This document shows, one piece after another, positions 19,001-27,700 of a stretch of DNA of 64,000 bases. The notes beneath the pieces were generated by a model that searched no databases, was not told the DNA's origin, and saw only the letters and a list, made by a program, of their open reading frames with translations. Location: positions 3,162,001-3,226,000 of the forward strand of contig NZ_LT799838.1 in the NCBI RefSeq assembly GCF_900168255.1, read 5' to 3'. The translations under genes were made by a program, and so were the position numbers. Position 1 is the stretch's first letter; every line of letters starts with the position of its first letter. Source of the DNA: Psychrobacter sp. DAB_AL43B (GTDB taxonomy: Bacteria; Pseudomonadota; Gammaproteobacteria; Pseudomonadales; Moraxellaceae).

Positions 19001-19175
19001 AGGGCGCAGCACCCGGTAAGGTGACGGTAACCACCACCGCTGGCAAGTCAATATCAGGAAACTGCTGCACCTTCATTTTCATAAAGCCATAGATACCGCC
19101 CAAGGTCAGCAGCACAAACAGCAAGATAGCAACTAAAGGATTTCTAATCGAGTAAGCTGAAACATTTAAACTCAT
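16074..19175 (-). CDS. RND-family efflux pump, inner-membrane permease (HAE1 type)
   Basis: A 1033-aa proton-driven exporter of the AcrB/MexB superfamily, expected to pump drugs or other amphiphiles through a tripartite complex. There are twelve membrane segments in two halves: the N-terminal helix after SIRNPLVAILLFVLLTL, then a large periplasmic loop, then the TM2-6 block. TM4 carries VDDAIVEVENI (about residue 400), the acidic proton-relay pair, and TM10 carries GIATKNSILLVDYA with the matching Lys. Its ATG overlaps the adaptor stop by 4 nt (ATGA), so translation is coupled. No outer-membrane factor gene is adjacent, so it probably uses a TolC-like protein encoded elsewhere. Substrate is unknown. 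Confidence 0.93.
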   Translation of the reverse strand: MSLNVSAYSIRNPLVAILLFVLLTLGGIYGFMKMKVQQFPDIDLPAVVVTVTLPGAAPSQLENDIAKKVENKLTSIEGVKHIRTTLQTGAATMVTEFVLEKDIQEAVDDVRSAVGEVRGDLPAAANDPIITKVSTSGFPVVTYSVAAENMNVEDLSWFVDDTVTKRLSDIPGVSTVSRIGGLQREITVAADPIALSGLKFSIAQLSNQITGIQQDSSGGEAEVGKTTQTIRVLGAVERASELNNLQIAVPTGGTQALGRMADITDGAADPSSIAKLDGQTVVAFNITRSRGASEVEVMELVDAELAKLSADVGNIDIEKVYDRATPVAEDYQASLRMLIEGGLLAVVVVFLFLRNIRATFVAAVALPLSVIPTFLGMYLFGFSLNIISLLALSLVIGVLVDDAIVEVENIIRHLRMGKTPYEAAMEAADEIGLAVVATTFTLIAVFLPTAFMGGIVGQFFRQFGWTAALSIFASLMVARLITPMMAAYILKPEKKHVEKQSALMDWYLKVVSWTLDHRWITMSATLVLFVASLALVKLLPTSFIPDNDIDQTRVSIELTPDVALEDTERVAALASERILAMPEVTNIFTSVGEAQAAMDSPSSGGKSENIAGLDIVLAPRAERGSKQEIERKISAMLAEVPGARFTVGLSSGGETGYNFSLTSTDPQLLEQTAQQMMAEIRELPSAGAVTSDRSLPRQELTVTPNRLAMADKGVTTQDIATTLRVATVGDYEQRLSKLNLDTRQIPIVVRLPDIAKQNVSQLEGLYVPSALPAGQGVRVGEVATLDFGTGPAQISRLDRERAISITVQPANGELGDLVQAVKNIPSMQKLPASLTIIDQGQAENMAELFSGFVIAMSVGVVCILGVLILLFGRILQPFTILMALPLSIGGAFVGLVITNSSLSMPSMIGFIMLMGIATKNSILLVDYALIAQRRGLARFEAIIDSCRKRARPIIMTTIAMGAGMLPLVFGWGDADPTFRRPMAAAVLGGLVTSTLLSLVVIPVVYTLMDDLSGWFSKWLIPHGKDKESPVIEK

Positions 19176-20536
19176 GAGCGCGCCTGCGTGGCTGTGCCAG
19201 TTGCTTGTTTACCAGTTGCTTTCTTATTAACCGCTTCTTTATTCGCATCAGCATCAGCATCAGCATCAGCTTGCTTGCTCATTTTATTGATACCATCGAC
19301 GATACGTACCAAGTCACCATCATTTAAAAAACTACCGCCTTGCTTCACAATACGACTCTCAGCAGGGAGTGGCTCTGTAATCGCCACACTATCGCCAAAG
19401 CGCTCGCCCAATGTCACGCGCTGTTGTTTGATACGACCTGTATTTTTACCGTCTTGAGTACTGATATTGGTCACCAGCATCACATAATCATAGCCATCAT
19501 TGCTGACAATAGCGCTATTAGGTATGGTTTGGGCACTGCTGCTACCCAATAAAAACTCGCCCGTTTGATACATGCCTGCCCGCGCTTTTGCGTTAGCAGC
19601 GAGGCTGGCATAAATGGTGATTTGCCTATTATTATCTGCAGTTGGTGCGATACGGCTGACCTGACCCATGACAGAGTCGCCGCCTGGCAAGCTAACTTGC
19701 ACCGGTGTACCCACATTAACCTCACCGATAAGCTTAGGGTCGATATCCGCACGCCACTCTAAAATGCCACCTTTAATAATGGTAAACAATGGCTCTCCAC
19801 CCGCAACCATTCCAACTTCAGCCATTTTTTCACTGATGACACCGCTAACGGGTGCGACCACGTTGGCATTAGAGATACTTAAGCGCTGCGTACTCAGCCG
19901 AGCTTTAGATGCTTGTAACGCAGCCTGCGCTTGCAGTTTGGAAGTGCGATAGCGATCTGCTTCTTGTTTACTGATGGCATCAATATCAATGAGTGGCAGG
20001 ACGCGTGCGGCATCGGCAGTGGCATTGGCAAGCGTTGCTTCTGCTTCGGCAACATCTGCTTCAGCTTGCAAGACTTGCTGCTCCATCGCATCGGTATCAA
20101 ATATTGCCAGTACTTGACCGGCTTTGACGCGCTCGCCTTCTTCAACCAATATACGCTCAATCGCCACGCCATTCACTTTAGCACTGACATTGGCGATATC
20201 TTTGGCATTGATGGTTCCATCAGCACTTAGGGTATTACCAATATTATCTTGGCTTGGCATCACAGTTTCTACCGATAGGACGGCTTGTTCAGTATTAACA
20301 TCATTTACCTCTCCGTCACTACTTTGCGTATTAGTAGAGGCTGGCGAATCATTTGTCGCTACTTTATCGCCACCCCAGTACTTTCCAACCAAAACGCCGA
20401 TAACAAGCACGATTGCCAATACTGGCAACAACCATAGAGGAAACTTTGACGCTGGCTTATTTATTAGCCTGTCCGATTGACGGTATGGTGGTAGCTCAGA
20501 TTCAACTGGCGGCTTGTTGTCTTCAACATCGCTCAT
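19172..20536 (-). CDS. RND efflux periplasmic adaptor (membrane fusion protein)
   Basis: A 454-aa HlyD/AcrA-type adaptor linking the RND pump to an outer-membrane channel. A single N-terminal membrane anchor lies at about residues 34-52 (LWLLPVLAIVLVIGVLVG) after a short cytoplasmic tail. A lipoyl/barrel-sandwich half (GTINAKDIANVSAKVNG; VEEGERVKAGQVLAIFD), an alpha-hairpin with coiled-coil character (about 155-215), the second lipoyl half (VVAPVSGVISEKM) and beta-barrel domains follow. The C-terminal about 35 residues are a low-complexity tail with an Asp-Ala repeat and Lys. GAGAG lies just before the ATG. It is the first gene of the efflux operon; no regulator gene is adjacent. Confidence 0.93.
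   Translation of the reverse strand: MSDVEDNKPPVESELPPYRQSDRLINKPASKFPLWLLPVLAIVLVIGVLVGKYWGGDKVATNDSPASTNTQSSDGEVNDVNTEQAVLSVETVMPSQDNIGNTLSADGTINAKDIANVSAKVNGVAIERILVEEGERVKAGQVLAIFDTDAMEQQVLQAEADVAEAEATLANATADAARVLPLIDIDAISKQEADRYRTSKLQAQAALQASKARLSTQRLSISNANVVAPVSGVISEKMAEVGMVAGGEPLFTIIKGGILEWRADIDPKLIGEVNVGTPVQVSLPGGDSVMGQVSRIAPTADNNRQITIYASLAANAKARAGMYQTGEFLLGSSSAQTIPNSAIVSNDGYDYVMLVTNISTQDGKNTGRIKQQRVTLGERFGDSVAITEPLPAESRIVKQGGSFLNDGDLVRIVDGINKMSKQADADADADANKEAVNKKATGKQATGTATQARS
19245..19268 (-). repeat. 6-bp repeat in the adaptor gene (4 units)
   Basis: Four copies of gcatca on the plus strand encode the Asp-Ala repeat in the adaptor tail. Confidence 0.9.
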
Positions 20537-21071
20537 GATAACTCTCTATAAATATGGGCAGTAATAAAATTGATATATTTAGTATATTGATGCTAAAAAA
20601 CTGAGATTAATAAGGTGTAGTAACAGTAGTAAGTAACAGTAATAAGTAACCATAAAACGTCATAAGCAATTGGAATAAAAATCATAGCGCTTTACGATAG
20701 ATCTTATTTAGTAAAGAAGTTGATAACGGTCTCTAAGACACTGTTTATTATTACAATAGTCTATAAATTTATTGAGGATAGCATATATTAAGCCATCCTC
20801 TTATTTATATATATAGTGTCTTATGTTCGTAAGTTTGGGATTTTCTAAAGATATTTTAGGGCAAAAATTCTTTTACAGCATATGTCATCAATAGGCGCTA
20901 TATAGACAAATAATAGTAAGAACGTCACACAAATTATTTGGGTTGGGTATGAACACTATTTATCACTTATCATTCATAACTGATTATTAGTCACGTAAAA
21001 AATATAACGCACACTTTTGAAGGTGTGCGTTATATTTACGCCAATATTTTAAACTCTTTATAAACGTTACA
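20537..21071 (+). other. Intergenic region upstream of the efflux operon
   Basis: No gene is seen. The left part should contain the efflux operon promoter (minus strand); no convincing -35/-10 pair or operator was identified. The right end holds the terminator of the OmpW-like gene. Confidence 0.5.
20994..21036 (-). terminator. Terminator of the OmpW-like gene
   Basis: A 14-bp perfect stem AATATAACGCACAC / GTGTGCGTTATATT with an 8-nt loop. On the minus strand it is followed by a T-run, 36 nt after the stop codon at 21072. Confidence 0.93.
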
Positions 21072-22166
21072 TTAAAAACGATATCCTACGCCGAGATAAG
21101 TAATATATGGGTCGATATCAAGGGTAGTACTCGAACGGATTAACTCCTCTCCTGCATCATTTTTAACGGTAATAGTAGTATCGCTATTTAGTTTCGCATA
21201 AGAAATAGAACCTACACCAAACCATCTATCATTAAAGTCATAAGTAGCCCCAAGTGTAACGATCGGCGCAAATGCGCTGTCTGCTTCAACATCCACGCTC
21301 ATGCCGCTAGCAGATTTCACATCTTCTAAAGCAGCGCCGGCTTTATTATCTTTAATATTTTGAATCTGATGCCCCGCAATTTCTAAATCTTGACGAATAC
21401 CGGGATTGAGCTCAATGTCATTAAAATAGGCGTAAAGCACCCCAGCACCGACATAAGGACGGAACTTATTGACTCCAGATTTACCAAATTGGTAATGTAC
21501 TTCAGCTGCTGGCAACCATGCTCGAGCACTGGAAGCCACACCATCACCCTGCTCTAAGTTAGTGATAGGTATATCTTTTGAAATCTCGAAATCACCCAAC
21601 AGTCCTCCTGCAATACCACTTGGACTGACTTTGCCAGTTAATGGTGCAAAAACTTGTCCTTTACCTAAGATATCTACCTTCGGTGGTATACCCGCTTTCA
21701 ACTCCATCGACCAGTTATCAGTAAGGTAATAGTTAAACAACAACCCTACCGTATCTGCATCGTCAGCTTGCAGTCCCGTGCCAGCGCTACTCCAGCTTTC
21801 TAAGCCACTGATTTCAGTAGTACCAGAAACATCACCTAGCACAAGAACGTTGGACAAATCCGTCTCAGCGCCTAAAGCGCCTAAAGTGCCGTCTATAAGA
21901 CCGAAACCTTTCTGACCTTTAACAAGTACATCTCGTACGGTTTTGACTTTAACACTGCCGTTTTCAGCGACAGTACCATCTTTGATGGCTGTCGTGTTTT
22001 GCAATGGATTGGCAGTGCCTTGCGGAGCAGCATGTAACCAACCGGCAGAGACCGAAAAGCGTTTGAAGCTACCATCAGTTTTAAAGTAATCGAATTCTGC
22101 AAAAGCAGATTGGCTGAAAAATAATGGCGTAGCGATAGCACAGGTGAGTGCTAAAATCTTTTTCAT
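21072..22166 (-). CDS. OmpW-family outer-membrane beta-barrel protein, enlarged
   Basis: A 364-aa outer-membrane protein with a signal peptide (MKKILALTCAIATPLFF...AFA, about 23 residues) and C-terminal ...YLGVGYRF ending in Phe, the BAM recognition end. Family features are FSVSAGWLHAAP near the start, YYLTDNWSMELKAGIPP in the middle, and FRPYVGAGVLYAYF and LGATYDFNDRWFGVGSISY in the last third. OmpW is normally about 210 aa; the extra 150 residues lie mainly between the first strands and in the loop after GIRQDLEIAG, probably extracellular loops. OmpW proteins form small hydrophobic channels. It has its own terminator. Confidence 0.85.
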   Translation of the reverse strand: MKKILALTCAIATPLFFSQSAFAEFDYFKTDGSFKRFSVSAGWLHAAPQGTANPLQNTTAIKDGTVAENGSVKVKTVRDVLVKGQKGFGLIDGTLGALGAETDLSNVLVLGDVSGTTEISGLESWSSAGTGLQADDADTVGLLFNYYLTDNWSMELKAGIPPKVDILGKGQVFAPLTGKVSPSGIAGGLLGDFEISKDIPITNLEQGDGVASSARAWLPAAEVHYQFGKSGVNKFRPYVGAGVLYAYFNDIELNPGIRQDLEIAGHQIQNIKDNKAGAALEDVKSASGMSVDVEADSAFAPIVTLGATYDFNDRWFGVGSISYAKLNSDTTITVKNDAGEELIRSSTTLDIDPYITYLGVGYRF

Positions 22167-22769
22167 GGGACATCCTTGTCTGAAAATTTATGCAGGAGAT
22201 AATCGCCTAGATAGAGCGATAATCATTAAACAGATAAGACATGAGCTGGCAATATTAAGCCAATCAAGCTTCTAACTCCCTGTCAGAATCCGTCAAATTA
22301 CTAGTTACCATATATTTTCGACAGCGTATTTTTGCGCAAAAAATACTGTAAAAATAAAATACAAGTAAACAATAGACTACTAAAAAAAGCGATCTACTGC
22401 ATAAACTGCCACATTAGTAGCCATATATCAACATTGACTAGTGAACTGATAAGTAGATATTCGTCGACAAGAATACAAAGAACTTCTCTTTATATTCTCA
22501 ATTTAAATTAGGATGGGATGAGAAAAACTGGTCTTTACTAGAGATTTATTAGGCTAATAGCCCATTAAATATTAGTAATTAAAAGTCCAGATATTAAGAG
22601 GCTAGATCATGATAAAAAGCTGCGAAGTTTAGATTTTTCGGGCTAAATTCTGGGTTGGATAAAAGTAGCGACGACCTCTTAACTGAGATACTGCTACACT
22701 CATTTATATGCAAACGAACATGGGAAATTGTTAGCTGTTAGCCATAAACAAAGATGCAATTAGTTAGCC
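22167..22769 (+). other. Intergenic region between recG and the OmpW-like gene
   Basis: About 600 AT-rich bases with no gene or RNA family I can recognise. It must contain the OmpW-like gene's promoter near 22200-22330 on the minus strand. Confidence 0.5.
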
Positions 22770-25154
22770 TCAAGCATTAGTATAGCGACTGGCTTCCGGC
22801 ATCCAGCGATGAATGAGCTGGCTGACATCCGCTTTACGTGCAGGATCTGCGATTAAATGTTTTGCGAGCCGCTGAGCAATGGCAAATAACTGCTCATCGC
22901 GAATGAGATCAGCCAAATAATAGCCAATATTACCCGTTTGGCGTTTGCCTAACAGCTCGCCAGGGCCTCGCAATTCTAGATCTTTTTGGGCAATAACAAA
23001 ACCATCGGTACTATCACGCAACACGTTTAAGCGCTCAGTACCCGTCTCCGATAAGGGTTTCTGATAGAGCAGCACGCAGTAACTTTTGGTTGAGCCACGC
23101 CCGACGCGCCCGCGTAATTGATGTAATTGCGACAGACCCAATCGTTCCGCATTTTCGATGACCATTAATGAAGCGTTCGGCACATCAACTCCGACTTCGA
23201 TGACCGTAGTGGCAATCAATAAATCAAGCTGCCCTGCTTTAAATGCTTGCATAATAGCTTGTTTGTCAGCCCCTTTCATTTTGCCATGTACCAGCCCAAT
23301 ACGAATATCTAAGCGCTCGCTCAAATCTTCATAAGTCGCCTCGGCAGCTTGCGCATCTAGCACGCTAGACTCTTCCACCAGTGAGCAAACCCAATACGCT
23401 TGCCTACCAGCTTCACAATTCACTGCAATACGTTCAATCACCTCATCACGGCGATTACGGTCAATGGTAACAGTAGTAATTGGCGTGCGTCCCGGTGGCA
23501 ATTCATCGATAATCGAGGTATCCATATCACCATAAACACTCATCGCCAGCGTGCGCGGAATCGGCGTTGCGGTCATAATCAGCTGATGCGGTGTGCTACC
23601 AGCCACGCCTTTATTGGTCAACGCCATACGTTGTTCGACGCCAAACCGATGTTGTTCATCGATAATGACCAGTCCCAATTTAGCAAATTTGACTTGTTCT
23701 TGAAATAACGCATGAGTACCAACGACGATTTGTACGGTATTTTCTGCCACTGCTTCTAACGCTTCTCGGCGCTGCTTAGCCGTTTGCTTACCAGCGAGCC
23801 AGCCGACCCCAATACCTAACGGCTCAAACCATTGTTTAAAATTAACCAAATGCTGTTCTGCTAAGATTTCCGTCGGTGCCATGACAGCGACTTGCCAGCC
23901 ACTATCAAGCGCATAGCCTGCCGCGCCTGCCGCAACTAACGTCTTACCCGCGCCCACGTCTCCTTGTACCAAGCGCAACATCGGAATGGACGTTGCCATA
24001 TCAGCAGTAATGTCTTTCATGACTCTTTTTTGTGCGCCCGTCAAATCAAACGGTAGCGCGGCAAATAGCTGATCAGCCAATGGGCTTTGCGTGGCACATT
24101 TGGGCGCTTTGTACTGATGTAATTGCTGACGTCGATATAATAGACTGAGCTGATGCGCGGTCAGTTCCTCAATAATGAGGCGCTGACAGGCAGCATGAGT
24201 ACGCGCACTTAGCTGGGTTAACAGTTTATATTGCTGACCGGCGTCGGTATAAGTAGGCGGCGTATGCAGTAATACTAACGCTTCAAATATCGTCAGATTA
24301 TAGACATTATTAGCCGTACTAGCAGCGACTGTATTGGCATCATTATTGGCATGATTATTTACATTATAAAGGTATGGATCAGCTCTATTGACGCTATTAC
24401 TCATAGTATGGTCAGGCACACTGCGCGCCAATGTTGAGAAGATATCTTCTGGATAATCGGGCTCTGTTATCGATAATTTAGCTGGCTCAAAAGGCACTAA
24501 CGGCAAGTCAGCAACGACTGCAAAATCCTCAGGCGTAAACAAGGTCATTGGTAGACCCTGACTACGAACCGTTTGCAAGGCAAGCTTAATTAGCGTGCGC
24601 AGCTTATTTTGATGTAAACCTTTGACGCTTGGATAAATAGGCTGTAAACCGGTATTTACTACTGTCTCATTGCTGCTGATAATCTGATATTCAGGATGAT
24701 GTATTTGCTTGCCGTAACGGCTGACTTTGACTTCACCGAACAACTGCAAATGCGTACCTAAGCACATAGTTTGAGCAAGTCCACGATAAACCTTGAAAAA
24801 TCGCAAAGATATCGTACCCGTATCATCATCTACAATCACTGTCATGCCGCTGCGGTTGGTATCAACATGCACGACGCGACCAGTAATTAAGGCGGCTTGC
24901 CCATGAGCCACATCGCCTATTGATACTAAGCGACTGCGGTCTTCGTAATCACGTGGCAGATGTAGCAGCAAATCAAAAATACGGGCGATACCCAATTGGG
25001 TTAATTGCTCAGCTACTTTTGGTCCAACACCTGCCAGCGCCGTCACCGGCATATCAATTGCTGAGACGACCATATCAGAGCTTGCATGCTTTGATGCATT
25101 CTTTGATATAGGGTCTGATAAATGAGGTGAAGCAGAGTTAACCGATGTGGGCAT
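22770..25154 (-). CDS. recG: ATP-dependent DNA helicase RecG
   Basis: RecG (794 aa from ATG 25154) remodels stalled forks and Holliday junctions. It has an N-terminal wedge/OB part (VTALAGVGPKVAEQL; VVHVDTNRSGMTVIVDDD), Walker A GDVGAGKT (about 399-406), DEQH box in VIIDEQHRFGVEQRM, MTATPIPRTLA, and the C-terminal helicase half with HGKMKG, ATTVIEVGVDVPNA and the QLRGRVGRG motif VI. It is about 100 residues longer than E. coli RecG. The extra length is an N-terminal tail and an Asn-rich insertion (about 251-287). AGGA sits 6 nt before ATG 25154; a TTG one codon upstream is less likely. Divergent from the patatin gene. Confidence 0.96.
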   Translation of the reverse strand: MPTSVNSASPHLSDPISKNASKHASSDMVVSAIDMPVTALAGVGPKVAEQLTQLGIARIFDLLLHLPRDYEDRSRLVSIGDVAHGQAALITGRVVHVDTNRSGMTVIVDDDTGTISLRFFKVYRGLAQTMCLGTHLQLFGEVKVSRYGKQIHHPEYQIISSNETVVNTGLQPIYPSVKGLHQNKLRTLIKLALQTVRSQGLPMTLFTPEDFAVVADLPLVPFEPAKLSITEPDYPEDIFSTLARSVPDHTMSNSVNRADPYLYNVNNHANNDANTVAASTANNVYNLTIFEALVLLHTPPTYTDAGQQYKLLTQLSARTHAACQRLIIEELTAHQLSLLYRRQQLHQYKAPKCATQSPLADQLFAALPFDLTGAQKRVMKDITADMATSIPMLRLVQGDVGAGKTLVAAGAAGYALDSGWQVAVMAPTEILAEQHLVNFKQWFEPLGIGVGWLAGKQTAKQRREALEAVAENTVQIVVGTHALFQEQVKFAKLGLVIIDEQHRFGVEQRMALTNKGVAGSTPHQLIMTATPIPRTLAMSVYGDMDTSIIDELPPGRTPITTVTIDRNRRDEVIERIAVNCEAGRQAYWVCSLVEESSVLDAQAAEATYEDLSERLDIRIGLVHGKMKGADKQAIMQAFKAGQLDLLIATTVIEVGVDVPNASLMVIENAERLGLSQLHQLRGRVGRGSTKSYCVLLYQKPLSETGTERLNVLRDSTDGFVIAQKDLELRGPGELLGKRQTGNIGYYLADLIRDEQLFAIAQRLAKHLIADPARKADVSQLIHRWMPEASRYTNA

Positions 25155-25437
25155 CAAGAATCCTAACGATGTTAATATAAATTATATGGAGTCAACCGTC
25201 TGATGTTAAAATCTCTAGCATTTTATAAGCTGTCTTATAATGTGATAATAATCAATACTCTATAAAACGCTAAGCTATAACGCTAAATTATCATGATAAC
25301 TAACCACCTAATGGCTTATGCTAAGCTATTTAGTCATACGACGTCTAGCCGATTTATGAGTAAACAAATAATTAATAGGGTTCATAGGCTATCATCCAGC
25401 AATGGTTTGTTTTATGACGCTAATTATAAGGTTTTTT

Positions 25438-26484
25438 ATGTCCGTTCATTCTATGCGCTACCCCTATCGTTATTATTTAAGCCCTCATTATTTAATACTA
25501 TTGCGTATTGGTCTGCTTACCTTATTTGGGCTATTTATTAGTGCTTGCAATAGTTTGACGCCAGTCGCTCCAACAGAGACGCTGATGCCGAATAAACCTA
25601 AGGTGGCATTAGTGTTGGGTGGTGGTGGTGCCAAAGGTTTCGCTCATGTAGGCGTGATTAAAGCACTAGAAGAGAACGGTATCACACCGACGCTGGTAGT
25701 CGGCACCAGCGTCGGTAGTTTGGTGGGTAGCCTATATGCCAGTGGTTATACAGCAAAGCAGCTTGAACGCTTAGCACTGGACATAACCGATAGTGAGTTG
25801 ACAGACTTTACCTTATCTAATCAAGGCTTTATCGAAGGTATTAAGCTCAAAAACTTTATTAACGCTAACGTTGGTGGACGAAAGATAGAAAGTTTCCCAA
25901 TCAGCTTTGCCGCGGTTGCTGCCGAAAAGCAGTCACTAAAAAAAGCCGTCTTTACCACTGGTGATGCTGGGCTTGCCGTACAAGCTTCTTGTAGTGTCCC
26001 TAATATTTTTATTGCGCCGCGAATTCCTGAAAAAGTCGGCAAAAAATATATCGATGGTGGCGTGGTCAGTTTAGTGCCGGTTGATAGCGCCCGTGATTTA
26101 GGTGCCGACATTATCATCGCCGTTGATGTCACTGCTGCTAACGCTAATATCTCTAACACTAACAAAATACCGACCGTTAATTCATTAACCAGCTTTTGGG
26201 GATTTCTTGAAAACAATATTGCCTTTAACGCCTTTAACGCCTTTAACGCCTCTAACGTTGCGAATGTCTCTAAGCAATCAAGCATCAATAGTGTCATACC
26301 AATGCGTCATGAGCGTGATCGCGCTGATATTGTTATTATCCCCAATGTCGGTCACATCAGTTCAATAGATACTAGCCAGCGCAGCGCCTTGATTACTGCT
26401 GGCGCGCAAGCCACTACCGCTCAGATCAGTGCAATTAAGCAATTAATTCACGAAAAAACTCAATTAGACAAAAAGACCAGTTAA
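25438..26484 (+). CDS. Patatin-like phospholipase lipoprotein (RssA-like)
   Basis: A 348-aa putative lipid acyl hydrolase. The N-terminus has a basic/aromatic stretch, a hydrophobic segment and lipobox ISAC at Cys37, so it is probably an inner- or outer-membrane lipoprotein. The patatin core follows: GGGGAKGFAHVGVIKALEE (oxyanion loop), GTSVGS (nucleophile Ser in G-x-S-x-G) and DGGVVSLVP (DGG/A catalytic Asp). An AFN-repeat insertion follows DVTAANANIS. ATG 25438 is chosen because TAAGG lies 6 nt before it; 12 more codons are open upstream but lack such a site. Function could be phospholipid turnover; the substrate is unknown. Confidence 0.88.
   Translation: MSVHSMRYPYRYYLSPHYLILLRIGLLTLFGLFISACNSLTPVAPTETLMPNKPKVALVLGGGGAKGFAHVGVIKALEENGITPTLVVGTSVGSLVGSLYASGYTAKQLERLALDITDSELTDFTLSNQGFIEGIKLKNFINANVGGRKIESFPISFAAVAAEKQSLKKAVFTTGDAGLAVQASCSVPNIFIAPRIPEKVGKKYIDGGVVSLVPVDSARDLGADIIIAVDVTAANANISNTNKIPTVNSLTSFWGFLENNIAFNAFNAFNASNVANVSKQSSINSVIPMRHERDRADIVIIPNVGHISSIDTSQRSALITAGAQATTAQISAIKQLIHEKTQLDKKTS
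26221..26256 (+). repeat. 9-bp tandem repeat inside the patatin gene (4 units)
   Basis: Three copies of gcctttaac and one gcctctaac in frame, encoding (Ala-Phe-Asn)x3 and Ala-Ser-Asn. Confidence 0.95.
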
Positions 26485-26563
26485 AGAAAAGACTCAGCTC
26501 AAATATGAAATTTTCTAATTGATAGACAAGCACAGTGGCTACGACTCCACTGCTGACGACAAA

Positions 26564-26600
26564 AAAGCACCGCAGCAATAAACTGTGGTGCTTTCTTTAA
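26564..26600 (+). terminator. Bidirectional terminator between convergent genes
   Basis: A 12-bp stem AAAGCACCGCAG / CTGTGGTGCTTT with one G-U pair, flanked by A and T runs. It lies between the patatin gene (+) and the gene at 26725 (-), so it can serve both. Confidence 0.85.
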
Positions 26601-26724
26601 TGCTGTAAATACTAACTAAATGCTAAGCAAATACCGATTAAGCAAAACCTAGTAGTAAAGCATTTACTTAAAATCAGTCACTTAAAACTATTCACTTAAA
26701 ATCATGCACTTAAAAACGGGTTAC

Positions 26725-27321
26725 TTATTTAACACGCGCACGGTATTTAACTGCGACGGTATCATTAAGCCCAACGCCTTCAAGGTCCCAGCGTACTGCT
26801 TTATAGAACTTTAAAGGAATTTCTTGCAGCTGATTGTCAACCTTTCCACGTAACGGCATACGGGCAAAAGTATTGCCGTCCGCACTGCCATAGGGAAAAT
26901 CAGGAGAGACGGCGCGCAGCAATTCCACTTGTTCTGGGATGCTCATCGTCACGGTCATTTTCCGGACTCGATCAGCATTGGTATTGGTAAAATAGCCTTG
27001 ATACTCTAGGACATTACCTGACTGCAAACGCGTATTTGCCGTCACAGGAACCAGCACTTCTTGACCATTGGCATCCACACTAATCAATGACGCGGTGATT
27101 TTACTATTGACCGCTTGCGCATTTGACTGACTGGCTTGGTTGGTATTTGACTGAACAGCCACTGAATTATCAACCGCTTGTTCTGGCGTGGGCAACATCG
27201 CTGATGCCTGCGTTACTGCCATTACGCCAACGAGCGTACCGGCGACAACATGAAACAAGCGGTGTCCGCTCCATGCACTGAATGGATTAGCAAAATGGTT
27301 ACTTTTCTTCATGACATTCAT
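26725..27321 (-). CDS. Predicted periplasmic protein with a DUF11-like beta domain
   Basis: A 198-aa exported protein. The N-terminal segment HVVAGTLVGVMAVTQASA (about residues 24-41) is a signal peptide with cleavage after ASA. A Gln/Asn/Ser-rich linker (about 50-70) follows, then a beta-rich domain of about 120 residues: GNVLEYQGYFTNTNADRVR and MTVTMSIPEQVELL resemble the DUF11/conserved-repeat fold that asks for a boundary between loss and gain of symmetry in surface proteins. The gene is alone, facing the patatin gene. The function is unknown. The ATG at 27321 is kept although AGGGAT is very close to it; ATG 27312 is an alternative. Confidence 0.75.
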   Translation of the reverse strand: MNVMKKSNHFANPFSAWSGHRLFHVVAGTLVGVMAVTQASAMLPTPEQAVDNSVAVQSNTNQASQSNAQAVNSKITASLISVDANGQEVLVPVTANTRLQSGNVLEYQGYFTNTNADRVRKMTVTMSIPEQVELLRAVSPDFPYGSADGNTFARMPLRGKVDNQLQEIPLKFYKAVRWDLEGVGLNDTVAVKYRARVK

Positions 27322-27700
27322 TATCCCTGGTTAATGTATCGGTAAAACGAAGCTAATAAAATTTAATGGTTTTTTAAAATGTATGATGGTGAGCAAGCTA
27401 TCATCATATATTCTTATACTTAATCATGTTAGTTTTTTGAACTTCATTATTTTTATCAATTATCTGCGTAAGCTATCTGGAAAGCAATAGCGCTTAGCAT
27501 AACAAAAAGCGTTTATACGTATACTAACCGCGTGTTGAGGTTGTGTATATCATTAATCAGCTAGAAAGGCTTATTAAGCCACTGAAATAAAAGATAGCTC
27601 ATAACGGCGTTTTTTGCTATGGTAAATCTTTAGCGATCCTTTAGCGACAAGCATTTTCTGTCATGCCCTTTTTCTTATTCTAACGACTATTGCTGCCATT
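27322..27700 (+). other. Divergent intergenic region before argA
   Basis: No gene seen. It holds the promoters of the divergent periplasmic protein gene and argA. A short palindrome GGCTTATTAAGCC is at 27568-27580; no ARG box was recognised with confidence. Confidence 0.45.
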
